Source: Hyphomicrobiales bacterium
Lineage (GTDB): Bacteria; Pseudomonadota; Alphaproteobacteria; Rhizobiales; Xanthobacteraceae
DNA: 6,345 nucleotides
NCBI GenBank assembly: GCA_026400425.1
Contig: JAPLPC010000540.1
Coordinates: forward strand, 1-6,345
Direction of reading: 5' to 3'
A program made the translations under genes and the position numbers. Positions 6,016 to 6,345 of the stretch are shown here, piece by piece; positions within the stretch are counted from its first letter, which is position 1, and each line of letters opens with the position of its first letter. Below the pieces are notes generated by a model. That model was not told the DNA's origin and ran no database searches. It saw only the letters and a list, made by a program, of their open reading frames with translations.

Positions 6016-6345
6016 ATGTCCGATACGTCCGCGCGCCACCAGCTTCTCGTCACGCTTTTCGAAGCATTCAATCGCCACGACGGCGATGGCGTGATGGCCT
6101 GCATGACCGACGACATCGTGTTCGACACCGCGGTCGGCACCGAGATGCATGGCAATCGCATCACCGGCACCGCCGATGTGAAAGCGGCGTTCGAGAAAGT
6201 CTGGGGCGGCATGCCCGATGTGAGCTGGACATGCACATCCCACAGCGTGTTCGGTGACCGCGGCCTGTCCGAGTGGATTTTCCGCGGTACGGCCGCCAAC
6301 GGCGCCCGCATCGAAGCCGAGGGCTGCGATCTGTTCACGTTCAGC
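6016..6345 (+). CDS. NTF2-like / SnoaL-type small protein (C-terminus cut by right edge)
   Basis: Seen: ATG at 6016 opens 110 codons to the window end without a stop. The order is a helical start (RHQLLVTLFEAFNRHDGDGVMACM, residues 7-30), TDDIVFDTAVG (31-41), HGNRITGTADVKAAFEKVW (45-63), then beta strands VSWTCTSHSVFGDRGLSEWIFRG (69-91) and ARIEAEGCDLFTF (97-109). This is the alpha-plus-beta cone pattern of NTF2-like/SnoaL domain proteins, usually 120-150 aa, so only a short tail is missing. Family knowledge: the fold serves as steroid isomerase, polyketide cyclase, dehydratase, or small-ligand binder, and many members have no known role. A GAGAGAG purine stretch (6002-6008) 7 nt upstream is a weak ribosome site. 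It is divergent from the permease gene; what follows to the right is unknown. The reaction cannot be assigned. Confidence 0.85.
   Translation, partial: MSDTSARHQLLVTLFEAFNRHDGDGVMACMTDDIVFDTAVGTEMHGNRITGTADVKAAFEKVWGGMPDVSWTCTSHSVFGDRGLSEWIFRGTAANGARIEAEGCDLFTFS

Noticed and set aside
5928..6338. Minus-strand open frame of 136 codons opposite the NTF2-like gene
   Set aside because: The plus-strand frame has a coherent NTF2-like pattern and good codon use; the minus frame has no recognisable features.

Overview
The window looks like chromosomal DNA of a GC-rich alphaproteobacterium. The best guess is the Bradyrhizobiaceae (Bradyrhizobium, Rhodopseudomonas, Afipia and relatives). The grounds are the high GC content, strong GC preference at third codon positions, and an intergenic palindromic repeat (about 4872-4974). 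From memory, that repeat resembles a dispersed hairpin element common in this group. No RNA gene, CRISPR array, transposase or phage gene was found.

Left two thirds (1-4843): a divergent catabolic-looking cassette. On the minus strand, reading leftwards from 3113, come a YtcJ-type metal-dependent amidohydrolase (548 aa), a G3E/CobW-type P-loop GTPase (327 aa) overlapping it by ATGA, and 16 bp further the start of a family-5 ABC-transporter solute-binding protein that runs off the left edge. The solute-binding gene begins at 470 and encodes a clear signal peptide. Divergent to this operon, on the plus strand, is a full-length MocR-type regulator (GntR winged helix fused to a PLP-dependent aminotransferase-like domain). 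The layout suggests regulated uptake and hydrolysis of an amide or amine-like compound, with the G3E GTPase as a candidate dedicated metal chaperone for the hydrolase. The parts are recognisable families; their joint role is inference.

Middle (4844-5013): a convergent intergenic region between the regulator and the next minus-strand gene. It is filled by a compound inverted repeat of about 103 bp with several nested hairpins.

Right part (5014-6345): a TauE/SafE-type membrane permease on the minus strand (260 aa), then a 219 bp divergent intergenic region. That region holds a 46-codon minus-strand reading frame overlapping the permease start, and a GC-rich stem followed by a T-rich tract. A plus-strand NTF2-like/SnoaL-type small protein follows, cut by the right edge after 110 codons. 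Nothing visible links these two genes to the amidohydrolase cassette.
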